From Phanerodontia chrysosporium (lineage: Eukaryota; Basidiomycota; Agaricomycetes; Polyporales; Phanerochaetaceae), in contig MJGA01000002.1 in assembly GCA_001910725.1 (NCBI GenBank), positions 310,001-374,000 of the forward strand: a DNA stretch of 64,000 nucleotides, in the 5' to 3' direction. A model generated the notes under the pieces. That model was not told the origin of the DNA. It saw only the letters and a list, made by a program, of their open reading frames with translations, and made no database searches. Numbering within the stretch: position 1 is the stretch's first letter; every line of letters begins with the position of its first letter. The translations under genes were made by a program, and so were the position numbers. Of the stretch, positions 61,165 through 64,000 are shown one piece after another.

Positions 61165-61857
61165 GGTGCTGTGCCAGCGAGTGGGGCTTGGCTAGGGTGA
61201 GGAGGAGGCTAGCGCAGCCGGGCCATGCGATGACATGGCGATGTGGAAGCTCCACGCCTCGATCGCGGCAAGGAAAATTAAGCTATATGCGCATCGAGCG
61301 TCACGACGAGGAAGCTACGTTGTCAAAAGCGTCAGACAGGCACCGAACGGCGTACAAGAAGGACGACACTTACGTCTCGTGTCAAGTGGCTAAATGGCCT
61401 CCGCAGGGTCGTGCTGGCAGCGTGAGGCCGACGTGAGCACGCCATAGAGTCTGCACTGACTTGCAATGCACGTGCAGAGGAGCTAATGCTATAATCGACT
61501 GTCTCAGTGCCACCCGCGTGCCATAGACGTCAAACAATTAGCCGTTGTCTCGAGGCACATCCTGAGCGGGAGTTGTAAAGTACGTCAGCATGTCGTGCAA
61601 ACCTTGCATACTTTTTTGGAGAAGACATGCCTCAAGAGTGCACTTGGAGATCTTTATCTGAACGCAGGGTGAGGAATATTGCCGCGCACGGTCGTGGCTA
61701 GCTGAGAACCGCAAGCGCGAGGCCCGAACTCAAACTGTGGTTATGTAAGCGCAACATAGTGCCGTGTAAGGCAACTGAGTAAGTTGGGAACACTCAGTTC
61801 TGTTGGGTTCAAACTACGAGTACATGTTTCCTTTTACACATCAAACGCATTGATCCA
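61165..61857. other. Spacer between decarboxylase copies
   Basis: About 690 bases; should hold the promoter of copy A. No gene recognised. CATATAGC on the minus strand near 61283-61290 is a weak TATA candidate. Confidence 0.4.
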
Positions 61858-63242
61858 CTACGAGGCCACAGTGGCAATAGCGGCATTGAGCGGGACGTTC
61901 TCGTCCTTGGGGAAGTCGTCCGAGAACGTGATCTTGGTCTCGGGGCGGAAGATCAAGCAATGCGTCGACCCGCCAAAGTGAAACTTGCCAATCGGGTCGC
62001 CCTTGCGGAGCTTCTGGCCCTCGCGCACGGTGACCTCGCACGTCGAAACCTCCGCCATCCCGACCGCGAGGAAGCACATGAGGCCGATCGCAGGGTTGTC
62101 CGCCTCAACAAAGATCATCGCGCGCGCGGCCGTGCTCGTGATGAACCCCTGCGAGTTGTTCGGACCTGCGGGGTCCGGGGCCGGGAAGCCCGTCACGGGC
62201 GACTCGGCGTAGTACGTCCCCGGGACGACCGCGGTGCGCACGACGGTGCCGTTCACGGGGCTGTGCCAGCAGTGGTAGCTCGTCGCGCTCAGGAACGCCT
62301 GGTACACCGTCCCGCCGACGAACGGCGCGGCGGCGGCGGCGCCCGCGAGCATGTACGCGAGCGAGTACGGCTCGCCCTTGAGCCAGAACCGGTCCGTCTC
62401 CTTCACGCCGTGCGCGAGGCGGTACCGCGTCGACTCGCACGCGTTGTTCACGATGCTGTCGTCGTCGGGGAACTGCACGGGGCGCACGCCCGCGCGGAAC
62501 TGGCGCGTGAAGAAGTCGTCCCACGACTTGAAGCCGTAGTGCGGTGCGGCCGGGTCGCAGACGAACGTCTCGACAAAGTTTGGCATCTTCTTCATCGCCT
62601 CGGGGCCGAACCAGCCGTCGTCGGCGGTGGTGAGGACGGAGCATGACTCGGGGGATACGAGGAAGGTCGACCAGACGTAGAACATCCGGTGGAACATGTC
62701 GTTGACTCGAGGGTCGGAGAACATAGCAAAGCCGGCGTGCGTGCCCATGGGCCAATCGAGGATGGCGTTGATAGGGAAGCCGACAAGGTCGTTGTCCTCG
62801 TATGACGGCGCGGTTGTAATGATGTGGTTGAAAAGACGAAGCATTAGGTGGTAGTCGCGGACCTGAGATAGGGTGTTAGCAAACTGCATCTACTATAGGA
62901 GGCGTATACAACATGCCTGCGGCTTTCCGGTTGGGTCATGATTATAGGGAGGTTTGTGGGGCACCTGCTGGAACATTTGGTGGAAGCCCATGTAGATAAT
63001 AGGATCGCTCTCGATGAAGCGCTTGAAGTCTTGGATGACGATGTGAAGCGGCTCATTGATGCGACTAGGGTGCTCGACGTGCGCGATCTTCTTGTCCAGC
63101 CAGCGTCTCAGGACGTCGTGGTCCCTGGGCAACCAGCCACCGAGGCGATGGTTAATCCATCGGGTGGGCTGTCCGGGAGCGTTCTGCTGTGTGCGGGATA
63201 AATGCAAGGGCTTGGGGTCTCGGAATCAATGCTTACCGCCAT
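61858..63242 (-). CDS. PSD-like decarboxylase, tandem copy B
   Basis: Exons 63242-63237, 63186-62917 and 62862-61858 give 426 residues with the same intron positions as copy A. N-terminal PSDC domain (RLGGWLPRDHDVLRRWLDKK, MFQQVPHKPPYNHDPTGKPQ), FPINAILDWPMGTHAGFAMF, FVCDPAAPHYGFKSWDDFFT, catalytic His region TSYHCWHSPVNGTVVRTAVV and the HFGGST cleavage motif (Ser391). The second intron starts with GC (CAG before GCATGT) instead of GT; a GC-AG intron is the only way to keep the phase, and copy A has GT there. A TATATAA box lies 65 bases upstream. As for copy A, soluble aromatic amino-acid decarboxylation is inferred. Conserved substitutions around the active His (HRW versus HCW) may reflect different substrates. 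Confidence 0.88.
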
Positions 63243-64000
63243 GATAGAGCCTTAAGAATTTCCGGATGGGTCGAAAGGATGAGAAACCTTTGCGGATTAG
63301 GTCGCAGTTATATAGACAAGCAAGGAATGATGCTGTCGGATACGCTGGGCTTCTTTATCAAATGCGTTAACGCACACAGGGGCGAGGTCAACCCCGAACG
63401 TACGATGCTGCGCAATAGTCGATGGTGTCCTGGATTCGTTTGATATGGCGGGAGCCTGGAGAAGGTTATGTCCCACTGGCATGATACCAGTCAGCAGGGC
63501 CCACCGGCTGACTGATCAGCTGCTGATACCCAGTGATTGCCCCTCAAGATCGAGGACTCCAGTTCCTCAGAACAGTAGCAAAGTGTTCGCTGTTTGCGTC
63601 TGCCCCGGATCAGACGATCATGTCGCCGGGATTTTCCCATCTGAAGGAGAGGTACAGTATAAGCGGCGACGAAAGCTCGATCGGAGGCTTGTTCACAGTT
63701 GTAGAAAAAAGACTACGTGCGCATGGGTGGCGGTGGCAGGTGGAAATGCGCAAGTGCCAGGCGAGGAACTGAAGACGAGCAGTGACAGAACCTTAATGCA
63801 GAACTGCGTAGTTGGCGCCTTTCTTCCCACGTGGACGCCTCGACCTGGACAGGACTTGTAGCTAGGCGCATTGCAAAGGCAGCTTCCGCGCCGCCACAGA
63901 CTTTTGTAGTCATCGGTGTATATCCCCGCTCATGGGGTCGATGCGGCAAGCAATTGTCGCCAGGGTAAATTCCGAGTCGTTCCGGGAATCCAGATACACC
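63243..64000. other. Upstream region at window end
   Basis: No gene recognised. Contains the TATA box of copy B and a single CCACGTGG at 63827-63834. Short open frames at 63440-63860 have no family features. Confidence 0.4.
63308..63314 (-). promoter_or_regulatory. TATA box of decarboxylase copy B
   Basis: TATATAA on the minus strand, 65 bases before the ATG at 63242. Confidence 0.55.

Overview
This window reads as nuclear DNA of a wood-decay-type Agaricomycete fungus, most likely a polypore. Genes are compact and intron-rich: almost every coding region is cut by 47-60 base GT-AG introns with GTRNGT-type donors. Several families are typical of basidiomycetes: AA9 lytic polysaccharide monooxygenase with a CBM1 tail, 'macrofage activating glycoprotein', tryptophan-decarboxylase-like PSD proteins, MYND-finger proteins and orphan 7-TM proteins. 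No rRNA, tRNA, CRISPR array or intact transposon was recognised.

Layout. 1-7 kb: a single-pass membrane protein and a 7-TM protein, separated by 3.4 kb with no gene. 7.3-17 kb: protoporphyrinogen oxidase, two convergent SET-domain genes, an SRRM1-like PWI/RS splicing factor and an AA9 LPMO. 17-22 kb: one large multidomain EF-hand/zinc-finger gene. 23-28 kb: RLI1/ABCE1, protein-L-isoaspartate methyltransferase and an alpha/beta hydrolase. 29-36 kb: a tandem pair of secreted GPI-type proteins. 37-47.8 kb: malic enzyme, two membrane proteins, a Vps62-like secreted protein and PIG-S. 48-55 kb: macrofage activating glycoprotein, Get5-like ubiquitin-like protein, complex I subunit NDUFS5 and a large RRM protein with SUMO-interaction-like motifs at both ends. 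55.7-63.3 kb: an all-minus block of two MYND-finger paralogs and two PSD/TDC-like decarboxylase paralogs.

The genes are mainly housekeeping: haem synthesis, ribosome recycling, respiratory complex I, GPI anchoring, tail-anchored protein targeting, pre-mRNA splicing and protein repair. They are interleaved with secreted or lineage-specific families. Four paralog pairs (SET, secreted GPI-type, MYND, decarboxylase) suggest local duplication is common here.

The most striking sequence-level signal is that many well-conserved genes are exactly one base short at G/C (sometimes A/T) runs. Each such exon regains its phase if the run is one base longer. I count 25 such sites in fully modelled genes, all losses, including RLI1, which is essential in other eukaryotes. 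In the secreted tandem pair each copy keeps the run that the other has lost. This looks like homopolymer consensus error rather than decay, and it broke many open reading frames. Coordinates below are for the reconstructed exon models; affected genes are described, not repaired.
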